Shown in pieces: positions 24,247 through 32,437 of a stretch of 64,000 nt of DNA. The notes beneath the pieces were generated by a model. The model searched no databases. It had not been told where the DNA came from and was given only the letters and a program-made list of their open reading frames with translations. How positions within the stretch are numbered: position 1 is the stretch's first letter; each line of letters opens with the position of its first letter. Origin of the DNA: Oncomelania hupensis (Eukaryota; Mollusca; Gastropoda; Littorinimorpha; Pomatiopsidae); assembly GCA_036898135.1 (NCBI GenBank), contig CM072526.1, positions 55,504,329 to 55,568,328 of the forward strand, read 5' to 3'. The translations under genes and the position numbers were made by a program.

Positions 24247-24442
24247 CTTTCCAGGTACATTCATGATCATCGCCTGTATCTTCTTCGCCTCCAAGTTCAA
24301 CAGCGACGAAGTCTTCTCCTATACTCAAGGCACTTTAAACTGGGGTTTCGGATTCAACATCGTCGGCGCCATCTTCGTCGTAGGAGCCGGTGTAGCCATT
24401 CTTATACAGGCCTTGCAAACTCTCAGGAACACCCCTACATGA
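9526..24442 (+). CDS. Claudin/PMP22-like tetraspan membrane protein, three coding exons
   Basis: Exons 9526-9772, 23559-23696 and 24255-24442 join in phase 1 at both junctions into 190 codons plus TGA. The protein has the claudin-family signature in loop 1 (W32, G49-L50-W51, C54, C67). Four hydrophobic segments sit at roughly residues 8-30, 92-113, 116-141 and 157-182, with short cytoplasmic ends. Family members form or regulate cell-cell junctions or act as related tetraspan membrane proteins; the exact subfamily cannot be told. The start ATG has a good context (aaggATGG) and follows a splice acceptor at 9498-9499, implying a separate 5' UTR exon upstream that I could not place. Intron 1 is 13.8 kb of repeats; intron 2 is 558 bp with a GC donor. 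Confidence 0.85.
9882..10419. other. Intron DNA with repeated TGACCTT motifs
   Basis: No gene. Imperfect palindromes built from tccgtagt/actacgga lie at 9918-9990. Between 10190 and 10345 TGACCTT or its variants occur at least five times. Confidence 0.5.
10734..10816. repeat. (TAA)n microsatellite, tail of the L2-like LINE
   Basis: About 27 TAA units adjoin the 3' end of the minus-strand L2-like element. Confidence 0.9.
10979..12094 (-). pseudogene. L2-like LINE reverse transcriptase, long open part
   Basis: 371 codons remain open and contain RT palm and thumb blocks including YADD, but not the endonuclease or fingers. The true frame runs further upstream to about 12340 before a shift. It is a remnant of a multidomain ORF2 and is unlikely to be made as a free protein. 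Confidence 0.75.
12791..13285 (+). repeat. 95-bp tandem repeat, about five copies
   Basis: Units begin with CATCTTATAGGGAG at 12791, 13008, 13103 and 13198, with a further unit from about 12888 that carries a roughly 25-bp insertion rich in CAAT. Each unit holds an internal tatacatgtatgtata near-palindrome. ORFs here are repeat artefacts. Confidence 0.85.
13358..13437. repeat. (TAT)n microsatellite
   Basis: TTA/TAT triplets with a short imperfect stretch near 13372-13384. Confidence 0.9.
13822..15168 (-). mobile_element. Solo LTR of the 57-64 kb Gmr1-like family
   Basis: On the plus strand it begins TGTGACGG and ends TTGCGACA, so both ends have TG...CA. It is flanked by the perfect 5-bp repeat TTAAC at 13817-13821 and 15169-15173. 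The body matches the LTR at 57613-59208 in the same orientation (GCTCTGCACAATGGAATGCT-type start, GGCTATGAA, GACGAACATTCTGCTA) with many differences. No internal region remains, so it is a solo LTR of 1347 bp. Confidence 0.85.
15174..16030. other. Non-coding intron DNA with simple repeats
   Basis: Contains a CAGACAGACGG-rich patch at about 15275-15345, a T run and G run at 15481-15520, and an irregular TAGTG repeat at 15835-15950. No gene or element ends recognised. Confidence 0.5.
16034..16235. repeat. (GA)n microsatellite with CAGA variants
   Basis: Some 200 bp of nearly pure GA with scattered C substitutions; it abuts a truncated SINE. Confidence 0.95.
16239..16556 (-). mobile_element. 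SINE copy, truncated (no tRNA head)
   Basis: Minus-strand copy of the same SINE as 21121-21560 and 56230-56653: shared blocks include the pairs around GAGCGCTTTTCCAGCTC, CACAATCCTGG, GACATGAGC and AGACTAGACCTCGG. It lacks the tRNA-like 5' head. Confidence 0.8.
16590..16705 (+). repeat. 58-bp tandem duplication
   Basis: Two adjacent copies of a 58-bp unit start with CTTTGAAGGCTG at 16590 and 16648; identical by eye. Confidence 0.9.
16768..17652 (+). repeat. 47-bp minisatellite, about 18 copies
   Basis: Units start GGTTATGATGAG and end GTTATCGGT. Variants include GAGGAG for GATGAG, TTTTTT for TTATTT and copies lacking a block of about 11 bp. Certain variant pairs recur in order, suggesting expansion by blocks of two or three units. 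Confidence 0.9.
17653..18628. other. Intron DNA with short repeats
   Basis: Holds a GA run at 17720-17765, a 29-bp tandem pair beginning TAGGCCAGCTTAATGAGG at about 18143 and 18172, and a pure TAGTG repeat at 18416-18495. No gene seen. Confidence 0.6.
18629..19533. mobile_element. Nonautonomous TIR DNA transposon with a perfect internal palindrome
   Basis: Inverted ends CATACCTGTCAAG at 18629-18641 and 19521-19533 are flanked by the 6-bp direct repeat GTACAT (18623-18628 and 19534-19539). The 905-bp body has no transposase; it holds an A-rich stretch near 18900-18950, the palindrome at 19080-19152, and a subterminal run of GTAGC/GCTAC motifs near 19445-19520. Confidence 0.8.
19080..19152. 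repeat. Perfect 35-bp inverted repeat with 3-base spacer
   Basis: Arms 19080-19114 and 19118-19152 are exactly complementary, separated by TAA. The sequence contains CATATGAG at the apex. Such a structure would form a very stable hairpin or cruciform. Confidence 0.9.
19540..21120. other. Intron DNA without recognised features
   Basis: Contains an A-rich run at 20513-20541 and nothing I could identify as a gene or element end. Short open frames are not credible. Confidence 0.5.
21121..21560 (-). mobile_element. tRNA-derived SINE, near full length
   Basis: Read on the minus strand from 21560, it opens with a tRNA-like head: A-box TGGCCTAATGGTAGAGC and B-box GGGTTCGAGCC, i.e. an internal RNA polymerase III promoter. 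A body of about 350 bp follows, shared with 56230-56653 and 16239-16556, and the end carries GCGCTATATAAGAACG and AATAAA-rich tail. No coding potential. Confidence 0.85.
21705..21862 (+). repeat. 40-bp tandem repeat interrupted by a TIR element
   Basis: About four copies of a 40-bp unit containing GCATCAAACAGCATTGCACT. The array resumes at 23444-23490, on the far side of the hAT-like element, showing that the element inserted into it. Confidence 0.85.
21863..23443 (+). mobile_element. hAT-like DNA transposon, internally shortened
   Basis: Perfect 16-bp inverted ends CACAGGCGGCGGAAGC at 21863-21878 and 23428-23443; the direct repeat TTCTG (21858-21862 and 23444-23448) is a candidate 5-bp target duplication, though it lies in a tandem array. 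Inside is the C-terminal part of a hAT transposase (22303-22975), with C and T runs at both flanks. The N-terminal and most of the catalytic region are missing, so it is nonautonomous. Confidence 0.85.
22303..22975 (+). pseudogene. hAT transposase C-terminal part (P52rIPK-like), frameshifted
   Basis: The translation from 22303 has a SIAIPFLEHLSTELDSRF block and, after a single-base shift near 22750, the hAT dimerisation block TTAECERSNSQLRNLKNYLR and GQQRLNGLALLKVHRDVDID, ending at TAA 22973-22975. These match the end of proteins like the 52-kDa repressor of the inhibitor of protein kinase, a domesticated hAT family (recall, not search). The first part carries its own ATG, but the zinc-finger and the main catalytic part are absent. 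Confidence 0.8.
23559..23696 (+). CDS. Claudin-like gene, coding exon 2
   Basis: The acceptor tttttgacag ends at 23558. The 138-bp exon completes the split serine codon and reads WVHGAQALDCLG, a TM2 segment, then KIAAIVAVVMSFIS at the start of TM3. Its length (2 + 45x3 + 1) keeps phase 1 on both sides. It was not visible as an open frame because of its size. Confidence 0.85.
23697..23702 (+). other. Non-canonical GC splice donor of the claudin-like intron 2
   Basis: Exon 2 must end in phase 1 to join exon 3, which places the donor at TTTCAG|GCAGGT, that is GC not GT. The nearby GT at 23701 would give phase 2 and read the third exon out of frame. The upstream CAG and downstream AGGT fit the stronger-than-usual matching seen in GC-AG introns. 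Confidence 0.7.
24176..24246. repeat. (GAT)n microsatellite next to a splice acceptor
   Basis: About 22 GAT units end 8 bases before the acceptor of claudin-like exon 3, within its branch-point region. Frames through it are artefacts. Confidence 0.9.
24255..24442 (+). CDS. Claudin-like gene, coding exon 3
   Basis: The acceptor gatttctttccag ends at 24254 right after a GAT microsatellite. The exon gives TFMIIACIFFASKF (rest of TM3), a short second loop, TM4 (FGFNIVGAIFVVGAGVAILI) and the tail QALQTLRNTPT, then TGA at 24440-24442. Confidence 0.85.
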
Positions 24443-24588
24443 CAGTTTCACTAAATCAAGTAGGCTTAGTAATGAATGAATATACGCCGCCGCCACTGCT
24501 GGCGATGATGACGATGTGTGATTTTTCCATGTTGCCCTCCACCCCCCATCCAACCCTACTACTACACACATACGCACACACGTACGCG

Positions 24589-24640
<52 letters not shown>

Positions 24641-24970
24641 CTAACAAGTTATTAAAACATGTGCATCATAAAATTGTTGATGAACTTTTAAAAAACTATT
24701 TTTTAAATGAAATGCAACTTGATTAACAGATTTCATATACTGTTAATGCGTAAATACGAATTGGTGTAATAAATGCTGCATAAACTGCTTTATAAAATAT
24801 CTTGTTTGTTTTTATGTTATTGGATAGTTTACGTTGTCCTATGTTGTTGTTTTTTTTTGTTGTTTTTTTTAAAACTGTTCCCTGTTCTCTAGTAATACTG
24901 TACACATGTAGTGTCCAAACAATTCGGCCCACCGTCATACACATAGTCATTATGTGTTACACGTTGTAAT
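24443..24970 (+). other. Probable 3' UTR of the claudin-like gene
   Basis: Non-coding stretch after the TGA with a CA microsatellite (about 24594-24632) and an AATAAA at 24768-24773, the best candidate polyadenylation signal. No other coding potential was seen. Confidence 0.55.
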
Positions 24971-24984
24971 CGCTATTTTCCTAT

Positions 24985-25481
24985 ATCCTTTCATATCCCG
25001 TAACTCGAAGGTCGTTGGGGCACTACAGATGATCGTTTAACCAGCGTACGCCATCTTTCTCTGTCCTCAGCAACCTCATGGCTTCGCTCAGTGTCAAGCC
25101 AGTCCATTCTCCAATGTTGTCCTCCCACCTCTTTTTCTGTCTCCATCTTCTTCTGCCTTCTTGCAACTTGCCTTGCAGATGGTCTTTGCAAGGCCTGATG
25201 CTCTGGAGACGTGGACATACCATCGAAGTATTCTTTTCTTCACCACTGTGAGCAGGTCATCGTGTTGTCCAATGGGTTGTGTTATGGTCTGTCGAACTTC
25301 GTTGTTGGTGGTGTGCTGGGTATAGGAAATGCCCAGAAGTCTTCTGTAGCACCTCATCCCCATGCTTTGTAGGATCCATGTTTCGCAAGTGTATAGGAAG
25401 AGGGAGATGACAAGGGAGCGCAGCAGCCTTACCTTGGAACGTAGACCGATGGTCCTGTCTTTCCAAATGGGTTTCAACCTT
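24985..25481 (-). pseudogene. RTE-like LINE, RT C-terminal segment
   Basis: The downstream part of the interrupted element, with LRSLVISLFLYTCETWILQS, LLGISYTQHTTNNEV, KKRILRWYVHVSRASGLAKT and an end like SSVVPQRPSSYG, in two overlapping frames. It stops at the copy of the target duplication at 25482. Confidence 0.75.
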
Positions 25482-25746
25482 ATCAGGGCAGCAGTTTTTT
25501 TTTTTTTTTTTTTTTTAACCTCAGTTGCATGCAGACCTAATTTACCTTTTTCTTTCTTTTTTTTTTTCTTCTTTTTTTTTCTTCTTTTTTTCAATCAGGT
25601 TTGTTTTAGGTCTTCTTCATTGGTTCTTTTTTAATATTTCTTTATGTGGAACATTTTTTTTAATTAACATAAATGTATACATGTAAATTTATAATATCAA
25701 AAGCAATAGGCAGTTTTCCGGTTGTCATTGCATAAGTTCATCATTA

Positions 25747-28700
25747 TTAATCTTTTTTAAAACCTCTAAGCTTCATTTCATAATCAAAAATATATTCAAT
25801 TATCAATCTGTCTCCGTATCTGAATTTACTAATACACATTTTTCCAATCAATAAAATATGGTTAATCAATTGCACTTCTTTTCTAAGCATGTTTTCTACA
25901 TTATAGCCAAGTAAAATATCCTGTTAAGTAAGTCGTATGTTTTTTCCTGTGTAGAAAGCAATTTCCTTTTTAACATGCTCCCAGAAGTTACGTAGTTTGT
26001 CGCATTTACAGAAAAAATGCTCTATATAATCTACTTCGTTGCATAGGTCACACCTGTTTGAGTCTTTAATTTTCATTTTATGTAGGAGAATGTTTGTTGG
26101 ATAAATATTGTGAAGCAGCTTCCACTGCAGTAACCGCAGGCGCTCTTCCCTAGTACACACATTAGGTAAGGACCAATGACATTTGTCAATAGTAATGTTG
26201 TATTTGTTTCTCCAAAAATTAATAATTATAGGGGTACAAGCTTTGTCTTGAGTCAAGAGCGTCCTAAAGTTGCGGGGTGTAATATCATTGGGGTTACAGG
26301 CCTCTCCATACAGTGCCTGTGTTTCTGTCTCGCGCTCTCTCTGCTGTTGCCTCCACGCCGCACGCAGTGCAGTACCCAAAGCTGCGTACTCAAAGTACAG
26401 CGATGGGCTATGACCAACAACGTTAGCGATTTCACCTAATGGACGCAAATCACCGTTCACCCACACGTCTTCGACAAAATTAATGCCCACTTTGGCCCAT
26501 TTCTCAAAGAAGATAACTTTATTCCTGAATAATATTTTGGTATTATTCCAAAGATATGATTGGATTAATGCATTCTTTTTAACCCAAAGCCTTTTATTTT
26601 CTAACCAGCAAGCGAAAGCTTGTCTCCAGAATGACGAGTTTATTTTATCTAAACCAATAAATGATTTTACACTAGCTGAAGCGTTAAAGCAAACTAACTT
26701 GCTTCCCATACAGTTGAAATGGTTTACTGGAATCAGTTTCCATTTTCCGTTGCTTTGTTCGTTGAGTCTCGCCATCCAGTTTAACAGAAAGGAAGTTTGC
26801 ATGTCCAGGATGTTAATCATGTTAAGTCCGCCCTCCTCCCTATTGTTACACACGACTCTTCTTTTCACCTTCTCAAAGGCCTTTCTATTGGAATATTTCT
26901 TTTTCCAAAAGAAACGAAATAATATGGTGTTGATTTTAATCAGTACGGTTTCTGGAATGATTAGTGCTTGCATAGGATATACAAACTGAGATATTAGAAA
27001 GGACTTTATAACACAAATCTTACCAGAAATGCTTAAGTTACGTTTTGCCCATTGATATATGATTCTTTCTGTGTTTTCCACCCTCTTTACCCAGTTGTCT
27101 TCAATCATAGAAGCAGGTTTATCAGCTCTAAATACAATTCCCAGAATTTTCAGCTGTTTTTGAGTTTTAAAGTGTCCCAAGTTTTCATTACTGTTTTTCA
27201 TTGAACCGATCCACATCCCTTCAGTTTTCTTTTCATTCATTTTTAATTTGGATATGTTTGTGAATTGGTTTATAGTTTCTAATGCCAAATTCATGTCTTC
27301 TTTATCAGTAAAGAATAAGGTAATGTCATCGGCATACATCGCCAACTTAAGTATCTCTGTCAAGTTAAATGGTCCAAGATACGCCTTCGGCAGCTTAACG
27401 CCTTTAATACGGGCGTCTTGACGAATCTTACAAGCCAGAATTTCAAGTCCCAACACAAAGCCCGACGACGAGAAGGGACAACCTTGACGGATGCCGGAAT
27501 CTACTGCAAAGAGCTCTGAGATCCAGCCTAGGTAGTTTATGCAGCTCTCAGTGTTATTGGTTAATACCCTAACCCAGTTGATAAATGTTGAGCCAAACCC
27601 AAACCTCTTAAAGGCCCAAATTAAGTATTCTTTAGAGATAGAGTCGAAAGCTCTGGAATAATCCAGCGCCAGAACGATCCCTGGTTTGTTGCTTTTATCC
27701 ATAAACTCAATAGTATCATCAATAAGTCTAATTAGGTTGCTTGCTTTTCTACCTTTAATAAACCCCACTTGATCATCTGAGACAAGATCCGAAATAACGC
27801 TTGATAAACGTAGTGCGAGGCATTTTGCTAGAATCTTGTAGTCGGTGTTAGTTAAAGAAATTGGTCTCCAATTGCCTAGTTCATCTCTAGGAAGCTCCTT
27901 GCCTTTATGGAGTAAAGTAATAACAGCCCGTTTTTGCAAGACTGACATTTCACCTTTAGTATAAGCTGCCTGTATTGACTGTATTACCATTTCTTTTATC
28001 TTAGGCCAGAAAAATTTCATAAATGCCGTTGTTAGCCCGTCTAGTCCCGGGGCGGTACCCGTCTTCATACTTTGCAAAGCTTTTCCTATTTCATGTTCTG
28101 AGATCAGTTCGTCTAGCTTTGTTTTTTGATCCTCACGTAACTGGGGAATGTTTAATCCACGTGTAAAGTCCTCTGCTTGCTCCTCATCAAAAACTCCTTT
28201 TCTACTAAAAACATTACTGTAGAATTTGACTTGCTCCTGTAAGATATCGTTTTGATTCGTTAACATTTCTCCATTTTCAGCCTTAAGTCTGTCCATTACT
28301 TTAGCGCTAGCTCTTGCTTTCTCTAAGCCTAAGAAGTAACGGGTGTTTTTTTCCCCTTGAGCAATAAATTTCTCTTTTGATCTAACTTGCGCACTCTTTG
28401 CAGTTTGCATTTCAAAAACCTCTAATTGGTTTTGTAAAGATATTTTTCTATTAAGTAATTCAATATTTGTATTGTCTGTTGCCAGCTGTTTGTCTACTTC
28501 ATTTAATTCTGTCTGTAGATTTTTGTTCTGTTGATCAAGGCATTTTTTCTTCTGTGTACTAAATCTAATGCAAAATTCTTTAATTTCAGTTTTACAGTAA
28601 TCCCATTTTTCCTGTGGATCCATTTCCTGGTTTACATCGCTATATTCTGCTAACATTTTATTCATACCTTCCACAAACGTCTTATCTTGTATTAGGCTAT

Positions 28701-29457
28701 CGTTAAATTTCCAATAAGACGGACCTCTCTGAACAGAAGACAGAGAATACTTTATGCATAACATCCTATGATCACTCTGCGCTACAGAAAATATCTCACA
28801 GCTGAAGCATTTCTCTAATGCTGCATCAGACGCAAACACGTAATCGAGCCGTCTAGCAACAAAAGGGCTTTTTCGCGACCACGTATATTCTTTTTCTTCT
28901 TGGTGGTGCAAACGCCATACATCATGTAGCTCGCATTCCATCGAAAAAGTATAAAAAAGGTCTACATCCACTGTTCTGTGGCGTTCGCCACTAATGATGT
29001 CCATTTCATTATTTTGCACGTAGTTAAAGTCTCCGCATAAAATTATTTGATTTTCGTGTCTACTGTTAATACACATTTTTAGTTGTTGTAAAAAAGCTGC
29101 TCTCTCAGTACTTAAGTTAGGTGCGTATGCATTCACAATACAAATAGGCTCATAATCAGTTTGTATACAAATAATCATAATGCGCTGACTGCTCTTAACA
29201 CATTCAACAGCATATGGAAAGTGTTTCTTTATTAGTATAACCTGGCCCATGCTGTGGCTAGTACCAGGACAGTACAAAATCTGCCCTCCCCACTCCCTTT
29301 CCCATTGATCAACATCGTTATCCAATATGTAGGCCTCTTGTAAACAAATTATATCAAATCGGTTTTTCTTAAAATTGTGAAACATTGATTTTCTCTTCAG
29401 TCTATTACGCAAACCGCGTACATTTAAAGAGCATACAGAAATACTCGTCATTAGCAC
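25747..29457 (-). pseudogene. LINE ORF2: endonuclease and reverse transcriptase, one internal stop
   Basis: The open part is 1177 residues. An APE-type endonuclease occupies about residues 1-230 (CSLNVRGLRNRL, LQEAYI, GDFNYVQNNEMD, QSDHRMLCIKY). RT lies at about 480-760 with LDGLTTAFMKFFWP, NWRPISLTNTDYKILAKCLA, LALDYSRAFDS, RQGCPFSS and the active site MYADDITLF near residue 706. A C-terminal cysteine-histidine motif CDLCNEVDYIEHFFCKC is near residue 1140. The stop TAA at 25924-25926 is followed in the same frame by 58 codons with conserved-looking NMLRK, LLIGKMCISKFRYG and a stop at 25747-25749. I infer that this tail belongs to the protein and that the TAA is a nonsense mutation. Confidence 0.85.
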
Positions 29458-29570
29458 TTTAAGTACTCGCTACTAGTGCTTGCCACCACATCCGTCCAAA
29501 TCAATAAGAAAGCCATTAGTCCATAAACATATTGACGCCGTTAGTATAACAACCGACCTTCACCTCTACA

Positions 29571-30656
29571 TCACCCCCCACCCTCGTTGTCATCGTCGAT
29601 GTGTAGGCCTGCGTCGTTCTCTAGGTCCACCTTGCGGTGCTTCTCCGCCTGGCCGGGCGGCGTGCTGCCCTCCTGCAGCTGCTTGCGCTTCACGGAGCCT
29701 GAAGACGCCCTCCTAAAGCCGTCCAGTGTCAGCTGGCCAGCCGACGTCGCTCTGGTCCGTGGTCTGCCTCTGCCTGTGTGTTCCTCCTTGCCTCCACCTC
29801 CGTCCTTCCTTGGCGGGACTTTAAACGGGGTGCTGGGTTCGCCACCTGCTGGTGTGCTGTTCTGGCTGGAGTCCTTGTTCGCGGGTGCTTCGTCTTCCTT
29901 CTCCATCGCCGCCTGGTACCCCGCTGGGGTGAGGGAGCACTCTGGGTCCCCTGCCGTGTGGCCGTCTTGTCTGCACTGCCTGCATTTGATTGGAGCGGAG
30001 CAATCGGCCGCCATATGTCCTACCTAAAGGCACCGCCTGCAAGCAGCCGCCTGCTGACGATCCGCTGTCTTCTGTTCCTTGTGGTATAAGGATGCTCGAA
30101 ACGGTCCAATGTCCACTGTCTTGGGTAACGGGTTTTGTGGCACTTCTATATATAGAAACCTCCGTCCTGTTTTCCAGTGGGTGAGTTTCCCCTTTTCGTC
30201 CCTATCTCTTTCATGTATTAATTTAGAGAAAATGTTGACCCCAAGGGTCTTAACCGTCTGCACAATGTCTGTGTCTGTGTAGGATAACGGAATGTTACTG
30301 ACGATCAGTTTTGTTGTCGGAGGCTGTTGTTCCAGTCCTGTTTGACCTTGATTCTTAGCACTTTGCTCCAGAAAGGGATTTCTACTCTTCAGGCTGATTA
30401 GGACCCCCCTCAGAGCCATTCCCTGTATCAGGAGCTTTTGTCTGTGCTCTCTTAAACGAGGATAGATCCTCCATAACCCTCCGATACGCTGCGCTCCTTC
30501 AATGGTGTTATAACCACAAATTCGTTCTGCGGCCGCGCAAATTTCTGCGGTTGTGTAAGCCTTGTTATCAAACGACGGCAGTTGATTGTTTATCACGAAT
30601 ACGGGCTCGCATCTCTCCTCTCTCTGCGTCCCTTCGCCCTTTCCACCCTCAGCCAT
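29571..30656 (-). pseudogene. LINE ORF1: RRM-like and zinc-knuckle RNA-binding protein, one internal stop
   Basis: From the ATG at 30656, about 361 codons in one frame are interrupted once by TAG at 30024-30026. Residues around 115-190 (LIVSNIPLSYTDTDIVQTVK, later GRRFLYIEVPQN) look RRM-like. Two CCHC knuckles follow: the first spans the stop (CRRCL then VGHMAADC), the second is CRQCRQDGHTAGDPEC. A basic, proline- and serine-rich tail ends at 29571. Such proteins coat LINE RNA. The nonsense codon falls inside knuckle 1 and would remove both knuckles and the tail. Confidence 0.8.
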
Positions 30657-31013
30657 ACTCTTCTTTCTTTCTCAGGCGAAGCCTACGCTGCACTATCCGA
30701 TAGACACCGCCGGAGTTCACGTGCAAACCGAGTCTAATCAAGCTCGTGCGAGCGCAATGCGACACAATGGCAGACACCCAAACAAAATAACATTGACTGA
30801 GAAACCGGTTGACGAAGACAGAAAAATCATAACTACACAAAAGTCACAAAGAAAAATAACAAAACAAAAAAGCCATTTGAAGCACCACACTCTTACGAAA
30901 ACGACGATACGAAAAATTAATCCTTCACTGTCCAAGAAGTTATCGTAATCCAAAGTAGAATGTCGAGCATCCGAAAACACAACCTTCGCTCATGACGCAT
31001 GAGCGGCTCTCTC
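30657..31013 (-). other. 5' UTR of the L1/Tx1-like LINE
   Basis: Non-coding region between the target duplication and the ORF1 start; it should hold the internal promoter, but no specific motif is evident. Confidence 0.5.
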
Positions 31014-31028
31014 ATCAGGGCAGCAGTT

Positions 31029-32105
31029 GTTTGTGCGATCCTGGAGAGGACTTCCTGTCGGACCCATTGTTTGATACAATGGCTCCTAAATATTTGAAGT
31101 TATGCACTGTGTTGAGGGATTGGCCTTGGACTTTGATGTCCATGTTGATGCCTTTGGTGTTTTTGGTCATCATTTTGGTCTTCTCTGCACTTATTTCCAT
31201 TCCATGGGCTCTGGAGGTGTTCCTATCCAGCCAATCCATCAATGTCATCCGCAAAACGAAGATTGGAGATTGCTCTACCCCCTATGCTGACTGTGCCTTC
31301 GTGATCTGCAAGTGCATCTGACATGATGCACTCTAGGAAGATGTTGACGAGTGTTGGAGAGAGTAGGCATCCTTGACGCACACCGATTGTTGTTCTGAAC
31401 CAGTTTCCGATGGCGCTGTTATGGAGGACTGCACTGGTAGCCTTGTCATACAGGCTTTTGATGACTTCAATAATTTTAGGGCTGATGTTGTACACTTTTA
31501 TTGTTGCCCATAGAGCTGCATGTTAGACTCGGTCAAACGCCTTCTTGAAGTCTATGAACACATGATATAGATGTTTTTGGTGCTGTAGGTATTTCTCGCA
31601 GATTATTCTGAGGTTGAAAATCTGTTCAGTGGTACTTCGCCTTGCCCTGAATCCTGCTTGTTCTTCAGCTATGATTTGTTCAGCTTGGGGATTCAACCTG
31701 TTGATTATTATTTTCACACTCCTGAAGGTGACCTTTTTTGGGAAGAGTGATGACAAGCGACTGGGTCCATGGTGTAGGCCACTCCCCACTCTGCCAGATC
31801 TTGTTACAGATAATGGTGAGGGCATCAATCATCGCTTCTCCTCCTGCTTGAAGCAGTTTCGCGGGTATGTTGTCCACTCCCGCTGACTTCCCCTTCTTCA
31901 GCGATTGCACTGCTGCCTCAACTTCTTCTCGGAGATTTGGGAGGATTTCTTCTTCTTCTCTGTTCTCGGGACATGCTAGAACTGATGGGTCTCCATTTGG
32001 TGTGTGATTGTAAAGGTCAGAGCAGTACTCTGTCCATCTGTCCAAGACTTCTTGTTCTTCTGTAAGGCATATGCCAGACTTGCTTTGGATCGTGGAGACT
32101 TTGGA
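31029..32105 (-). pseudogene. RTE-like LINE reverse transcriptase, main segment
   Basis: Minus-strand pieces at 32105-31680, 31828-31523, 31495-31223 and 31254-31029 give the fingers to palm of an RT, including ICNKIWQSGEWPTPWTQSLV, FIDFKKAFDRV, GVRQGCLLSPTL and RFADDIDG. The reading frame changes several times and there is a stop near 31527. Confidence 0.75.
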
Positions 32106-32437
32106 CTTTCTATGGTAGTATTATTTACCTTCAACTCAGCTGTGACAGATGCCGCCACTGAGATCTTTGGCAAGCACCAACCAAAGAAGAAGCCGTGGAT
32201 CACACCTGAACTTTTGGATCTGTGTGATAAACGAAGAGAGATGAAAAAGAAAAAGAACACCTCACAGGGAGCTGATGCCTTCCGAAAAATCAACAATGAC
32301 ATCCAAAAAGGCATGCGCACAGCATAGGAGAACTGAAAATAGAGAATATTCTGAACAAGAACAACAGTAAGAAGGCCTACCAGACAGTGAAGCGGCTGAC
32401 TAGTGTTAAACAGCCCAAAGTCTCAACGATCCAAAAA
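32100..32437 (+). pseudogene. Inverted 5' segment of the RTE-like LINE
   Basis: The plus strand reads FNSAVTDAATEIFGKHQPKK, KPWITPELLDLCDKRREM and, after a stop at about 32325, KKAYQTVKRLTSV ending KVSTIQ. This is the linker that normally precedes the segment starting KVSTIQSKSG at 32105 on the minus strand. The same roughly 20-nt stretch therefore occurs at both inverted ends, as in a 5'-inverted LINE insertion. Confidence 0.75.

Larger units (their letters stand above)
25497..31013 (-). mobile_element. Full-length L1/Tx1-like LINE with 15-bp target duplication
   Basis: A complete minus-strand unit: 5' UTR (31013-30657), ORF1 (30656-29571), a 113-bp spacer, ORF2 (29457-25747 with an internal stop), 3' UTR and a poly-A tail seen as poly-T at 25497-25516. 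Both ends are flanked by ATCAGGGCAGCAGTT (25482-25496 and 31014-31028), a 15-bp target-site duplication typical of LINE insertion. It lies in the RT gene of an RTE-like LINE, whose frame resumes on both sides. Only two nonsense codons separate it from an open coding state, so it is young. Confidence 0.9.
24970..32437 (-). mobile_element. RTE-like LINE with inverted 5' part, interrupted by an L1/Tx1-like LINE
   Basis: The main minus-strand body reads (from 32105) VSTIQSKSGICLTEEQ, DRWTEYCSDLYNHTPNGDPS, AGVDNIPAKLLQAGGEAM, EEQAGFRARRSTTEQIFNLR, the active site RFADDIDGLAG, then after the insertion (25481-24970) IRLKPIWKDRTIGLRSKVRL, MRCYRRLLGISYTQH and SSVVPQRP. The piece that belongs just upstream lies inverted at 32100-32437. 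Several frame changes. The family (RT linked in databases to craniofacial-development-protein-2-like endonucleases) is by recall. Confidence 0.75.

Noticed and set aside
26176..26989. Plus-strand ORFs of 87 and 168 codons
   Set aside because: Antisense shadows of the LINE ORF2 on the minus strand.
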